Assembly: GCF_900199205.1 (NCBI RefSeq)
Contig: NZ_OBMJ01000001.1
Coordinates: 186,001 to 250,000 of the forward strand
Source of the DNA: Streptomyces sp. 1331.2
GTDB taxonomy: Bacteria; Actinomycetota; Actinomycetes; Streptomycetales; Streptomycetaceae
Reading direction: 5' to 3'
Length of the DNA stretch: 64,000 nucleotides
A program made the position numbers and the translations under genes. Every line of letters starts with the position of its first letter. Position 1 is the first letter of the stretch. The notes under the pieces are model-generated. The model was given only the letters and a program-made list of their open reading frames with translations, had not been told where the DNA came from and ran no database searches. Below are positions 24,624 through 32,872 of this stretch, piece by piece.

Positions 24624-24974
24624 ATGCGCATCCACCTCACCCGGGACTCCGTCGCGGCCGGCGACGACATCGACGCCCCGCACCACGCGACGGTCGACCT
24701 GCCCGACGGCCTCGACACCCCGGACGCCCTCGCCGCCCTCGACCTCCCCCGCGCATGGCTGCCGCAGATCGGCGGCGGCCGGGCCACCTGGGTGGTGCGC
24801 GGCGCCGACGGCACCCCGCTGGCCGTCCTCGCCCAGCAGTGGCCGCAAGCGCGCCCGCTCCCGGCCGGCCTGGGCCCGCTCGCCGCTCTGGCCGGGCCGG
24901 ACGGCACCGTCCGCCTGCACGTCGAGTACCGGCGCCAGCTCGACCCGGACGCCGAGTACGAACGGCTCGGCTGA
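24624..24974 (+). CDS. Hypothetical protein, 116 aa
   Basis: It starts at ATG 24624; TATCCT (24612-24617) six bases upstream looks like a leaderless -10 box, and no Shine-Dalgarno is present. The sequence is acidic and soluble (MRIHLTRDSVAAGDDIDAPHHATVDLPDG), with a short beta-strand and helix pattern through GGRATWVVRGADGTPLAVLAQQW and LHVEYRRQLDPDAEYERLG. No known motif, signal peptide or membrane helix. It shares a divergent promoter region with the XRE-cupin regulator, which could therefore control it. Confidence 0.65.
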   Translation: MRIHLTRDSVAAGDDIDAPHHATVDLPDGLDTPDALAALDLPRAWLPQIGGGRATWVVRGADGTPLAVLAQQWPQARPLPAGLGPLAALAGPDGTVRLHVEYRRQLDPDAEYERLG

Positions 24975-25076
24975 GTCCTTGACGCCGCCGGGTGCCGTTC
25001 TTGACGCTTCCTCAGTGCCCTCCCGGCGGAGGCCGGTTGCGGTCGGAACCGGGTTGCGGTCGGAACCGGGTTGCGG

Positions 25077-26240
25077 TCAGAGCCAGTTGCGGCGCTTGAA
25101 GACCAGGTACAGCCCGGTGCAGACCAGCGCCATCAGCCCGATCGCGAAGGGGTAGCCGAAGGCCCACTTGAGCTCCGGCATGTCCGTGAAGTTCATCCCG
25201 TACACCGTCCCGATCAGGGTCGGCGCGAACAGGATGGCGGCCCAGGAGGAGATCTTCTTGATCTCGTCGTTCTGGGCGTGCCCCGCCTCGGCGAGCTGCT
25301 TCATCTCCTCGTTCTGCCGCTGCGAGACCAGCGTCGCGTTGACGGTCAGGATGTTCTGCAGCATCTGCCGGAAGCCGTCCACCCGCTCGGCGGCGTAGGT
25401 GGCGTGGTCGGCCACGTCGCGCAGGTAGCGCTGGAGCTCGTCGTCGGTGCCGTACTTGCCGAAGCCCGCCTCCAGGCTCTTCATGATCTCCAGCAGCGGC
25501 CGGGTGGCCCGCTGCAGCTCGATCACCTCGCGGGACAGCTCGTAGATGCGGCGGGAGACCTGCGGGTCGCCGCCGAACACCTCGGTCTCGATCTCGTCGA
25601 TGTCGTGCTGGAGCCCGGCGATCACCGGCGCGTAGCCGTCCACCACGGCGTCCAGCACCGCGTACAGCACCGCCTCCGGGCCCAGCGCCAGCAGCTCCGG
25701 GTCGGCCTCCAGCCGGCGGCGCACCGCGGACAGGTCCGGGGCCTGGGAGTGGCGGACGGTGAGCACGAAGTCGGGGCCGACGAAGAGGTGGATCTCGCCG
25801 AAGTCGACCTCCTCCGCCTCGTCCAGGTAGCGGGCGGCGCGCAGCACCACGAACAGGGTGTCGCCGTAGCGCTCCAGCTTCGGCCGCTGGTGGGCGACGA
25901 TGGCGTCCTCGACGGCCAGTTCGTGCAGGTTGAACCGGTCCGCGGCCTCCAGCAGCTGCGCCGCGGCGGGGCGGAAGAGGCCGATCCAGGCCATCGCCCC
26001 CGGCTGATCGGGCAGCGCGCGGTAGATGTCGGCCAGGTCGCTGGGCGTGTCCGTCCGGCGACCGTCCCGGTAGACCGCCGCGTCCACCAGGGAACGCTCC
26101 AGCGCCACCGGGTCGACCGGCTCGTCGGAGCGCGGATCCATCGAGTGCTCGGGCGCCGGCTGGGTATCCGCGGGCCGGGTCGCGGGACGGGAGAACGGAC
26201 GCTTGCTCGCGCGCACGGCGCGCACACGCCAGTCGGACAT
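25077..26240 (-). CDS. corA: CorA-family magnesium/cobalt transporter
   Basis: The product has 387 residues; ATG 26240 follows GGAGG at 9 nt. It has the long alpha/beta then helical cytosolic domain typical of CorA. Two C-terminal membrane helices (WAAILFAPTLIGTVYGMNF and FAIGLMALVCTGLYLVF) flank the selectivity motif YGMNF. The final basic KRRNWL is also typical. CorA is a pentameric channel for Mg2+ and other divalent ions. The first 35 residues are basic and Pro-rich, an extension often seen in actinobacteria. I find no Mg-responsive M-box in the upstream DNA. Confidence 0.94.
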   Translation of the reverse strand: MSDWRVRAVRASKRPFSRPATRPADTQPAPEHSMDPRSDEPVDPVALERSLVDAAVYRDGRRTDTPSDLADIYRALPDQPGAMAWIGLFRPAAAQLLEAADRFNLHELAVEDAIVAHQRPKLERYGDTLFVVLRAARYLDEAEEVDFGEIHLFVGPDFVLTVRHSQAPDLSAVRRRLEADPELLALGPEAVLYAVLDAVVDGYAPVIAGLQHDIDEIETEVFGGDPQVSRRIYELSREVIELQRATRPLLEIMKSLEAGFGKYGTDDELQRYLRDVADHATYAAERVDGFRQMLQNILTVNATLVSQRQNEEMKQLAEAGHAQNDEIKKISSWAAILFAPTLIGTVYGMNFTDMPELKWAFGYPFAIGLMALVCTGLYLVFKRRNWL

Positions 26241-26750
26241 GGCGGGGAACCTCCACGGTGGATGCCCGGCCGTCGTGCCCCGGCAGGGGCGGGCCGGAGG
26301 CGCCCGGCCGGCCGCCACGCGCACGGCGCGACCGGCGGCACCCGAGCCGGGAGGCCGGGGTCAGCGCCGCACGGGAGCCGTACGGGAGGAGGAATGCCGG
26401 GTGCCGCGAGTGGTGCGGGACAACCGGGGGCGGGGCCTACTTCGGCCCGTACTACTGCACTCCACGGCTCCCACCTCCTCGTCTCCGCGCGCCCGCGCAA
26501 CCGGACGGGCGCCGACACGACCCCGTCGAGTCTAGTACCCGCCCGACCCGCTCACCCACCGGGCTGCCTCACACGGCTGCCCCGCCGGGCTGCGCGCCGC
26601 CCCGGCTACCCCTGGATCCGGCCCCGGGTCCGGCCCTCGGCCCACGGTCCGGGTCCGGGTCCGGTTCCGCGTCAACAGCCGTCCCGTGCAGCGGCGTTCG
26701 TCCAGGTGAAGCCGGTACGGAGGGGCGTGCGCGCCACTACGCTACGTGTC
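26241..26750. other. 510-bp divergent intergenic region
   Basis: This lies between corA (minus) and the FAD oxidoreductase (plus). Local inverted repeats such as GGGAGCCGT/ACGGGAGG near 26373-26395 are present. TACGCT (26738-26743), seven bases before ATG 26751, looks like a leaderless -10 for the oxidoreductase, but no good -35 is evident. No gene is convincing. Confidence 0.4.
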
Positions 26751-28166
26751 ATGACTTCTTCGGAGAGGGCCCCGGGGCGGGGCACTGCGGTGGTGATCGG
26801 CGGCGGGCTGGCCGGGTTGGCGGCGGCCTGGGCGCTGCGCGGCTTCGCGGAGCGGATCGTCGTCGTGGAGCGGGACCGGTACCCGGCGGAGGCGGCGTTC
26901 CGGGCCGGAGTGCCGCAGGGGCGCCACGCGCACCTGGTGCTGGAGGCCGGGCACCGGGCGCTGGAGGAGATGATGCCCGGGATCAAACAGGAGCTGACGG
27001 CCGCGGGCGCGCTCCGGGTGGCCGCCTCGGAGGTCAAGTGGCTCAGCTCCGCCGGGTGGATGGCCGACTACCCGGCGCGGATGGCCTTCCTCTCCTGCAC
27101 CCGGCCGGTGCTGGACAAGCTGGTGCTGGACCGGGTCCGCACCGAGGCCTCGATCGAGTTCCTGGAGGGCACCGACGTGGTCGGCCTGCTCGGGTCCGCC
27201 GGGGCGGTGACCGGGGTGAAGGTGCGCGAACGCGGCCCGCAGCGCGACTCGGAGCAGGGCTCGGAGCAGGGCTCGCAGGGCTCGGAGCCGGGCTCGCCGC
27301 GCGACTCGGTGCGCGACTCGGTGCGCGGCGAAGTCCGTGACATCGCGGCCGAGTTGGTGATCGACGCGGCGGGCCGCTCGACCGCGGTGCCGAAGTGGCT
27401 GGCGGAGCTCGGCTGCCGTCCGGTGCCCGAGGAGCGGGTGGACGCGGGCGTCGCGTACTCCTCCCGGCTGTTCCACCGGCCGGCCGGGGTCGACCTCGGC
27501 GGCCAGGCGGTCTACCTCCAGACCAAGGCCCCGGACGCACCGCGGATGGGCGTCCTGCTACCGGTCGAGGACGACCGCTGGATCGTCAGCCTCGCCGGGA
27601 TGCGCGGCGCCGAACCCGAGCCCGGCGAGGAGGGGTTCGCCAAGCACCTGGCCGGACTGCGCGACCCGCTCCTGCGCGAGGCCCTGCGGGAGGCCGAACC
27701 GGCGGGCGAGGTCCGCGGCTTCCTTCCCGGCCCGGGCGTGCGCCGCCACTACGAACGCGCCTGCCCGGAAGGCCTGGTGGCGGTCGGCGACGCCGCGAGC
27801 ACCTTCAACCCGGTGTACGGCCAGGGCGTCACCGTCGCCCTGTTCTGCGCCCGGGAACTGCGCCGCACCGCGCTTCGGCACGGCGGCATCGGGCACGTCA
27901 CGGCCCGGGAGGCGCGGCGCGCCATCGCGACGGCCTCCAAGAACCCGTGGGTGATGTCCTGCGCCGAGGACGCCCGCTTCGACACCACCACGGGCGCACC
28001 GTCCGGCGCCCTGCTCAGGCTCCAGCACCGCTTCCTGGACAAGGTGCTGGCCGGCGCCACCCGCGACCCGGTGGTCACCGAGGCGTTCCACGAGGTGCTG
28101 TCCCTGGTGGCGCCGCCGTCGCTGCTGTTCCGCCCGTCGGTGCTCGGCGCCGTCCTGCGGGGCTGA
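26751..28166 (+). CDS. FAD-dependent oxidoreductase (geranylgeranyl-reductase/PHBH-like)
   Basis: The product has 471 residues. The start is ATG 26751, probably leaderless. The Rossmann FAD motif is VVIGGGLAGLAAAWALRG (residues 13-30), followed by ERIVVVERD. The second FAD site is GLVAVGDAASTFNPVYGQGVTVAL (about residues 342-366), as in flavin monooxygenases and geranylgeranyl reductases. VIDAAGRSTAVPKWL is the DG-like motif. Between residues 160 and 195 is a hydrophilic low-complexity insert rich in Ser, Glu, Gln and Gly, encoded by tandem repeats; it should form a surface loop. The substrate is unknown and no biosynthetic genes adjoin. It is convergent with the ATP-grasp gene and followed by a strong terminator. 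Confidence 0.88.
   Translation: MTSSERAPGRGTAVVIGGGLAGLAAAWALRGFAERIVVVERDRYPAEAAFRAGVPQGRHAHLVLEAGHRALEEMMPGIKQELTAAGALRVAASEVKWLSSAGWMADYPARMAFLSCTRPVLDKLVLDRVRTEASIEFLEGTDVVGLLGSAGAVTGVKVRERGPQRDSEQGSEQGSQGSEPGSPRDSVRDSVRGEVRDIAAELVIDAAGRSTAVPKWLAELGCRPVPEERVDAGVAYSSRLFHRPAGVDLGGQAVYLQTKAPDAPRMGVLLPVEDDRWIVSLAGMRGAEPEPGEEGFAKHLAGLRDPLLREALREAEPAGEVRGFLPGPGVRRHYERACPEGLVAVGDAASTFNPVYGQGVTVALFCARELRRTALRHGGIGHVTAREARRAIATASKNPWVMSCAEDARFDTTTGAPSGALLRLQHRFLDKVLAGATRDPVVTEAFHEVLSLVAPPSLLFRPSVLGAVLRG
27241..27328 (+). repeat. In-frame 12-bp tandem repeats inside the FAD oxidoreductase gene
   Basis: GGAGCAGGGCTC repeats at 27251 and 27263, with degenerate copies to 27295. A second unit, GCGCGACTCGGT, then repeats near 27300-27320. 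All keep the frame and encode a Ser/Gln/Glu/Gly loop. Slippage could change its length without breaking the gene. Confidence 0.7.
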
Positions 28167-28170
28167 CCGG

Positions 28171-28214
28171 GCCGCCGGGAGCCGTACCAGAGCGGCGGTA
28201 CGGCTCCCGGCGGC
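28171..28214. terminator. Perfect 18-bp hairpin between convergent genes
   Basis: Arms 28171-28188 and 28197-28214 are perfectly complementary with an 8-nt loop. They lie 4 nt after the oxidoreductase stop and 11 nt before the ATP-grasp stop, so the hairpin serves both directions. Confidence 0.85.
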
Positions 28215-28225
28215 GGTCGCGCCCG

Positions 28226-29146
28226 CTACCCGTCGAGGTGCGCCGCGACGTACGGCAGCGCCACCTGTTCCAGCGCGCCCCGGCCGAACGCCGGGTGGAC
28301 GTTGACCTCGAAGACCACGCCGCCGCTCTCCGCAGCGAGGTCCACGCCCGCGAGGTCGAGCCCCAGGGAGGCGGCTGCGGAGATCGCCAACTCGGCTAGC
28401 CCGTCCGGTAGTTCATGCTCCTCTAGTAGGGTGGACACGGCGCCGCGGCACTCGTTGCAGGGCGCGTCCGGGTCCGCCTGGACGTGCTCGACCGCACGCA
28501 CCACCCGGCCGTGCAGCACCACCACCCGGTACTGGTGGCGACGGCCGTCCGGGAGGAAGTTCCGGGCGTCGCGGGCGATCAGCCAGTCCGCCCCCGCCCG
28601 CGCGTAGTGGCTCGCGGCGGCCGCGAGTTGGGCGTGGGTGGTGACGTGGAAGACGTCCTCGCCGCCCATCCCGACGCAGGGCCTGGCCCAGACGTCTCCG
28701 CCCAGCCGCTCGAAGGCCCCGGCGGCCGCCTGCAGGCTCGGCCGGGACAGTGCGACGCTGGGCATCTGCGGGACGCCGTCCCGGTGGAACCGGGCGACGG
28801 TGGCGTCCTTCTCGGTGGCCGCCCGCCAGGCCTCCGCGTCCGTCCCGAGCGAGCGGGCGCCGCACTTGCGCAGCATCAGCTGGGAGTCCTCGAACGCGCG
28901 GCGCCGGTGCGGCGGGATCTCGTAGACCACCACGGCGTCGGCGGTCACGGCCCGGCCGTCCGCCAGCAGCCGGACCCGGCCCCCGTCGTCGGCCTCGATC
29001 CGGCCGCTGCCGCCGGTCATGAAGTGCCGGGCGTCCAGCTGTACGGGTTCCCGGCCGGTCAGCGTCCGGGCGGCGGTGGCGAGCACCGTCCGGCTTCCTT
29101 CGGTCGAGCTGTGATCGGTCAGGAGTACGAGATCGCGTCGGCCCAT
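28226..29146 (-). CDS. ATP-grasp domain protein (RimK-like ligase)
   Basis: The product has 306 residues from ATG 29146 (MGRRDLVLLTDHSSTEGSRT). The upstream extension to 29200 is not supported. A lid-like segment (ATEKDATVARFHRDGVPQMPSV), ATP-binding strands (VWARPCVGMGGEDVFHVT) and the C-terminal metal-binding GVVFEVNVHPAFGRG place it in the ATP-grasp superfamily. Such enzymes join a carboxylate to an amine through an acyl phosphate. A CxxC pair (CNEC) about residue 233 is unusual. No peptide precursor or RimK substrate gene is adjacent, so its product is unknown. It is divergent from the ABC-F leader region. Confidence 0.8.
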   Translation of the reverse strand: MGRRDLVLLTDHSSTEGSRTVLATAARTLTGREPVQLDARHFMTGGSGRIEADDGGRVRLLADGRAVTADAVVVYEIPPHRRRAFEDSQLMLRKCGARSLGTDAEAWRAATEKDATVARFHRDGVPQMPSVALSRPSLQAAAGAFERLGGDVWARPCVGMGGEDVFHVTTHAQLAAAASHYARAGADWLIARDARNFLPDGRRHQYRVVVLHGRVVRAVEHVQADPDAPCNECRGAVSTLLEEHELPDGLAELAISAAASLGLDLAGVDLAAESGGVVFEVNVHPAFGRGALEQVALPYVAAHLDG

Positions 29147-29267
29147 GCGGCCATGGAAGCGGCCGTCGCGCGTCCGCGACAAGACGGCCCGGTGCGCCAC
29201 CGGCGGGCCGCCGTGGCCGAAACCGCGCCGTACCTTTCCGCGCCGGCCGCACCGATTGCAGCCCCTG

Positions 29268-29282
29268 AATTCGGATGCGACC
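29268..29282 (+). promoter_or_regulatory. AT-rich plus CGGATGCGA element upstream of the ABC-F leader
   Basis: AATTCGGATGCGACC lies 15 nt upstream of the TACCGT -10 box. Nearly the same element (AAATCGGTTGCGAACC) stands upstream of the methyltransferase leader at 32791. Its AT-rich block next to the -35 region recalls WhiB7/WblC-dependent promoters; this comparison is from general knowledge. Confidence 0.4.
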
Positions 29283-29297
29283 GCTCCCGGCGCCCGC

Positions 29298-29303
29298 TAC
29301 CGT
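29298..29303 (+). promoter_or_regulatory. -10 box of the leader ORF upstream of the ABC-F gene
   Basis: TACCGT is followed by exactly 7 nt and ATG 29311, so transcription should start at the leader ORF start codon and make a leaderless transcript. Confidence 0.5.
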
Positions 29304-29310
29304 GGCCCGC

Positions 29311-29334
29311 ATGTCGACGCCCCGAATTTCCTAG
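29311..29334 (+). CDS. Seven-residue leader peptide MSTPRIS
   Basis: ATG-TCG-ACG-CCC-CGA-ATT-TCC-TAG. The start codon lies at the predicted transcription start. CGA and ATT are rare codons in this genome, and they sit at residues 5-6. The stop codon overlaps the 5' arm of a hairpin (29333-29375), so a ribosome paused here would hold the hairpin open. Short leader ORFs that sense ribosome-targeting drugs are known upstream of several ABC-F genes. Expression of this peptide is inferred. Confidence 0.5.
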   Translation: MSTPRIS

Positions 29335-29375
29335 CTGACGGACCCGCCTCCACGCCACCCGTGTGTCCATCAGCT
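29333..29375 (+). promoter_or_regulatory. Candidate attenuator hairpin upstream of the ABC-F gene
   Basis: AGCTGACGGAC (29333-29343) pairs with GTCCATCAGCT (29365-29375): 11 positions with one C-A mismatch. The 5' arm begins inside the leader stop codon; the 3' arm ends 6 nt before the GGAG of the ABC-F gene. It may be a terminator or a translational switch; there is only a short TTT after it. Confidence 0.5.
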
Positions 29376-29393
29376 GTTTCGGAGCGTTATCCC

Positions 29394-30995
29394 ATGATCA
29401 CCACCCGTGGTGTCGACGTGCGCGTCGGCGCCCGTCTGCTGCTGTCCGATGTCACCCTGCACGTCGCCCCCGGCGACCGGATCGGCCTGGTCGGCCGCAA
29501 CGGCGCCGGCAAGACGACCCTGCTCGCCACCCTCGCCGGGCAGTTGGCGCCCGCCGCCGGAACGGTCTCCCGGACCGGAGCCGTCGGCTACCTCCCGCAG
29601 GACTCCCGCACCGCCGACCCGGCCGCCACCGTCAGCGACCGCATCCTGTCCGCCCGCGGCCTGGACACCGCTGTCCGCGCGCTGCGCGCCGCCGAGGAGG
29701 CGATGGCCTCGGCCGGCTCCCCGGCCCAGGAGCGCCGGGCGATGGACGGGTACGCCCGCGCCGAGGCCACCTTCCAGGCCCGCGGCGGCTACGCGGCCGA
29801 GGCCGAGGCCGCCCGGGTCGCGGCCGGACTCGGGCTGCCCGCCCGGGTGATGGACTCCCCGGTCGGCACCCTCTCCGGCGGTCAGCGCCGCCGGGTCGAA
29901 CTGGCCCGGATCCTGTTCGCCGACCACGACACCCTGCTGCTGGACGAGCCGACCAACCACCTGGACGCCGACGCCGTCGCCTGGCTGCGCGGCTTCCTCA
30001 CCACCCGCCGGGGCGGGGTGGTGCTGATCAGCCACGACCTCGGCCTGCTGGAGGCGACCGTCAACCGGGTCTTCCACCTGGACCCGCAGCGCGCCGCGAT
30101 CGACATCCACAACACCGACTGGCAGGCCCACCTCACCCAGCGCGCCGCCGACGCGCGCCGGCGCACCCGGGAGCGGGCCAACGCCGAACGCAAGGCCGCC
30201 GCACTGCACACCCAGGCGGACCGGATGCGGGCCAACGTCGCCACCGCGACCACCGCCCGCAGCATGGCCCGGCGCGCCGACCGGATGCTCGCCGAGCTCG
30301 AACCCGTCCGGCAGGCCGAGCGCACCGCCCGGATCCGGCTGCCCGAGCCCGCACCCTGCGGCCGGGTGCCGCTCGGTGCGATCAGCCTCGCCAAGTCCTA
30401 CGCCGGCCGACCGGTCCTGACCGGCCTCGACCTGGCCGTGGACCGGGGCAGCCGACTGGTCGTGCTCGGCCGCAACGGCGCAGGCAAGACCACCTTGTTG
30501 CGGATCCTGGCCGGGCAGGAGAGCCCCGACGCGGGCCGGGTCGTGCCCGGACCAGGACTGCGGCTCGGCTACTTCGCCCAGGAGCACGACACCCTGGACC
30601 CGGCCCGCAGCGTCCGGGACAACCTCGCCCAGGCCGCACCCGACCTCGACGACGGCCGGCTCCGGCACGTGCTCGGCGCGTTCCTCTTCCGCGGCGACGA
30701 CGCCGACAAGCCCGCCGGCGTGCTCTCCGGCGGCGAGAAGACCCGCCTCGCCCTGGCAGGCCTGGTCCACTCCGGGGCCAACGTCCTGCTCCTGGACGAG
30801 CCCACCAACAACCTGGACCCGGCCTCCCGCACCGAAGTCCTCGGCGCGGTCGGCACCTACCCGGGCGCCCTCGTGATGGTCACCCACGACCCGGGCGCCA
30901 TCGAGGCCCTGCGCCCCGACCGCGTCCTGCTCCTGCCGGACGGCGACGAGGACCTCTGGCACGACTCCTACCTGGACCTGGTCGTCCAGGCCTAG
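29394..30995 (+). CDS. ABC-F protein, probable ribosome-protection factor
   Basis: The product has 533 residues from ATG 29394 with GGAG 9 nt upstream. Two nucleotide-binding domains each have GRNGAGKTT (Walker A), LSGGQ/LSGGE signatures and DEPTNHLD/DEPTNNLD (Walker B). They are joined by a basic helical linker (about 225-290, rich in Arg/Ala, RRTRERANAERKAAALHTQA). There are no membrane helices, so it is not a transporter. ABC-F proteins of this layout bind the ribosomal E site and displace antibiotics or relieve stalled translation. The leader ORF and hairpin upstream favour a drug-inducible resistance role. It is convergent with a methyltransferase gene. Confidence 0.9.
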   Translation: MITTRGVDVRVGARLLLSDVTLHVAPGDRIGLVGRNGAGKTTLLATLAGQLAPAAGTVSRTGAVGYLPQDSRTADPAATVSDRILSARGLDTAVRALRAAEEAMASAGSPAQERRAMDGYARAEATFQARGGYAAEAEAARVAAGLGLPARVMDSPVGTLSGGQRRRVELARILFADHDTLLLDEPTNHLDADAVAWLRGFLTTRRGGVVLISHDLGLLEATVNRVFHLDPQRAAIDIHNTDWQAHLTQRAADARRRTRERANAERKAAALHTQADRMRANVATATTARSMARRADRMLAELEPVRQAERTARIRLPEPAPCGRVPLGAISLAKSYAGRPVLTGLDLAVDRGSRLVVLGRNGAGKTTLLRILAGQESPDAGRVVPGPGLRLGYFAQEHDTLDPARSVRDNLAQAAPDLDDGRLRHVLGAFLFRGDDADKPAGVLSGGEKTRLALAGLVHSGANVLLLDEPTNNLDPASRTEVLGAVGTYPGALVMVTHDPGAIEALRPDRVLLLPDGDEDLWHDSYLDLVVQA

Positions 30996-31037
30996 GCCCA
31001 CCCGCTACGGGCCCGCGCGCAACAACAGGCGCTCGGA

Positions 31038-31853
31038 CTACGGCTTCCGGGCCTCGATCAGGAACCGCGCCGAGTGGGCGACGAACGGCCCCTCGGCGCG
31101 GATCCTCGCGTCCAGCTCACGCAGCCGGTCGAGGTGGGCGGCCACGGTGAAACCCGGGACCATCCAGATCACCTTGCGCAGGAAGTAGACCACCGCGCCG
31201 ATGTCGCGGAACTCCATCCGCAGCCGCTCGGAGCGCAGGTCCACCACCTCCAGCCCGGCCTCCCGGGCCTCGGCGCTCTCGGCCTCGGGGCGACGGCCCT
31301 CGCGCGCCTGCGGCTGCGGCCCGAGGAAGTACTCGACCAGCTCGAAGACGGACGCCGGGCCGACGTGCTGCGCGAAGTAGCTGCCGCCGGGCCGCAGTAC
31401 CCGGGCGATCTCCGCCCACCAGGCCCGCACCGGGTGGCGGCTGCTGACCAGCTCGAAGGCCTCGTCCGCGAAGGGCAGTGGCGGCTCGTCCGGGTCCGCG
31501 ACGACCACCGCGCCCATCGGGTTCAGCAGGCGCGTGGCGCGGGCCAGGTTCGGCGGCCAGGACTCGGTCGCCGCCAGGACGGTCGGACGGCGCCCCTGCG
31601 CGCCCTCGGCGTGACCGTGGGCACCCCCGGCCTGCCCGCGCGCCTCGGCGAGCCGCAGGGCGCCGGCAAGGACCTCGCCGCCGCCGGTCTGGATGTCCAG
31701 GGCCGACGTCGCCGCGCCCAGCCGCTCGGCCAGCAGCCGCTGGTAGCCCCAGGATGGGCGCTCCTCGGTGGCCCGGCCGTCCAACCAGGAGAAGTCCCAG
31801 CCGTCCACGGACACGGCCTCGGCCTCGGCGATCAGCTCTTCGAAGGTGCGCAT
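31038..31853 (-). CDS. SAM-dependent methyltransferase, class I
   Basis: The product has 271 residues from ATG 31853. ALDIQTGGGEVLAGA is the glycine-rich SAM motif, VVVADPDEPPLPFADEAFELVSSRHPV the acidic/post-I region, and EIARVLRPGGSYFAQHVG motif IV-like. An Ala/Gly/His-rich insert (EARGQAGGAHGHAEGAQGRR) interrupts the usual alternation after motif I. These resemble small-molecule methyltransferases of the UbiE type. No Shine-Dalgarno is clear. It is convergent with the ABC-F gene (42-nt gap) and 102 nt after a hypothetical gene on the same strand. The substrate is unknown. Confidence 0.85.
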   Translation of the reverse strand: MRTFEELIAEAEAVSVDGWDFSWLDGRATEERPSWGYQRLLAERLGAATSALDIQTGGGEVLAGALRLAEARGQAGGAHGHAEGAQGRRPTVLAATESWPPNLARATRLLNPMGAVVVADPDEPPLPFADEAFELVSSRHPVRAWWAEIARVLRPGGSYFAQHVGPASVFELVEYFLGPQPQAREGRRPEAESAEAREAGLEVVDLRSERLRMEFRDIGAVVYFLRKVIWMVPGFTVAAHLDRLRELDARIRAEGPFVAHSARFLIEARKP

Positions 31854-31955
31854 GCCCGCATCATCCCGGCGACGGCTCCGCCGGGCCACCGGATTCCGCT
31901 CGCCCCGGCCTGTTCACTGCGGCCCGCTCACTGCGGCCCGCGACCTGCGCCCCGC

Positions 31956-32606
31956 TCACTCCGGCCACCGTGGCCGACCGTCCGCCACCTCCGCGATGCG
32001 CAGGTGACGGACGGCCTCCAGCTCGTCGTCGGCGAGCAGGTCGGCGATCAGCGCGCGCGGGCCGAACACCTCGGTGGCGCTGAGGTCGCAGTTGGTGAGG
32101 ACGAACCAGGAGCGGTCCGCGGGCCACCAGTGCGCGGGGAACCGGAACCCCGACGGATCGGCGTCGTGGTGCGCCACCGCTTCGTCCAGACGCCCGCGGT
32201 GGGCCTCGACCGGTGCCATCAGGTCCTCGATCGCCGCCGAGGCGAAGCAGCAGGCCGTCCCCGGCCCGTCGGCGCTGTGCCGGGCGAGCACGTCCACCAG
32301 CCGGGCCAGGCAGTCCCGGTCCGGCGCCCCGAGCTGCGGGTACTCGACCTCGCCCGCCGGCTTGACCCGGTCGTCGAACACCAGGTACGACAGGGTGCCC
32401 GGCCAGTCCGCGAGCCGCCGCCCGGCGCCCGCCAGCGCCTCGGACCAGCGCACTCGACGCCCGTCCACCCGCAGGGTGTGCAGCACCCAGCAGCGGTCCG
32501 CGAAGCCGTGCTCGGGGGCGTTCGGCTCGTAGCCCAGCACGGCGTCCGGCTCCTCCAGCAGCGGGCGCAGCCCGTCCAGACCGTCCGCGTCCGGCACCCG
32601 TTCCAT
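31956..32606 (-). CDS. Hypothetical protein, 216 aa
   Basis: It starts at ATG 32606 after a purine-rich GGGAAAGGGG; the frame to 32780 has no better start. The protein is soluble and acidic, with [47 protein letters not shown] and [18 protein letters not shown]. No membrane helix, signal or catalytic motif is recognised. Similar unannotated proteins are common in streptomycetes in my general knowledge, but I cannot name a family. It is divergent from the methyltransferase with the leader ORF. Confidence 0.68.
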   Translation of the reverse strand: MERVPDADGLDGLRPLLEEPDAVLGYEPNAPEHGFADRCWVLHTLRVDGRRVRWSEALAGAGRRLADWPGTLSYLVFDDRVKPAGEVEYPQLGAPDRDCLARLVDVLARHSADGPGTACCFASAAIEDLMAPVEAHRGRLDEAVAHHDADPSGFRFPAHWWPADRSWFVLTNCDLSATEVFGPRALIADLLADDELEAVRHLRIAEVADGRPRWPE

Positions 32607-32790
32607 CGCAACCGCCCCTTTCCCGGCGCCGAAACCGGTGCTCCGCGCCGGTGCGCCCGGGCGAGGATAGCGCCCTGCTCCTCCTCCCCCCCGCTGATGG
32701 AGGCTCCGACGCCATGCCCGCACCGCCTCCGCCTCCGCCCCCACCGTGCGGCCTGACCTGGAGTCAGGGTCAGCATCCACTCGTCGTGAT

Positions 32791-32806
32791 AAATCGGTTG
32801 CGAACC
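32791..32806 (+). promoter_or_regulatory. AT-rich plus CGGTTGCGA element upstream of the methyltransferase leader
   Basis: AAATCGGTTGCGAACC follows GTGAT in one of the most AT-rich spots of the region and resembles the element at 29268. A -10 could be AAGCGT (32822-32827), but I am not sure. Confidence 0.4.
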
Positions 32807-32872
32807 AGCCCGTGCGCGTGAAAGCGTACGAACACCCGTGCAGGACCAGCGTGTTCAGGAAGGAGGCCCGTC

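Noticed and set aside
26241..26750. Mg-responsive M-box upstream of corA
   Set aside because: No recognisable conserved M-box motifs on the minus strand. A Rfam search would be decisive.
28226..30995. Graspetide-type RiPP cluster (ATP-grasp plus small peptide)
   Set aside because: The only small ORF beside it is the 7-codon leader of the ABC-F gene on the other strand; no precursor with acceptor residues is seen.
31038..31853. Erm-type rRNA dimethylase next to the ABC-F gene
   Set aside because: Motifs are those of small-molecule UbiE-type methylases; no NxPY/F active site of Erm proteins.
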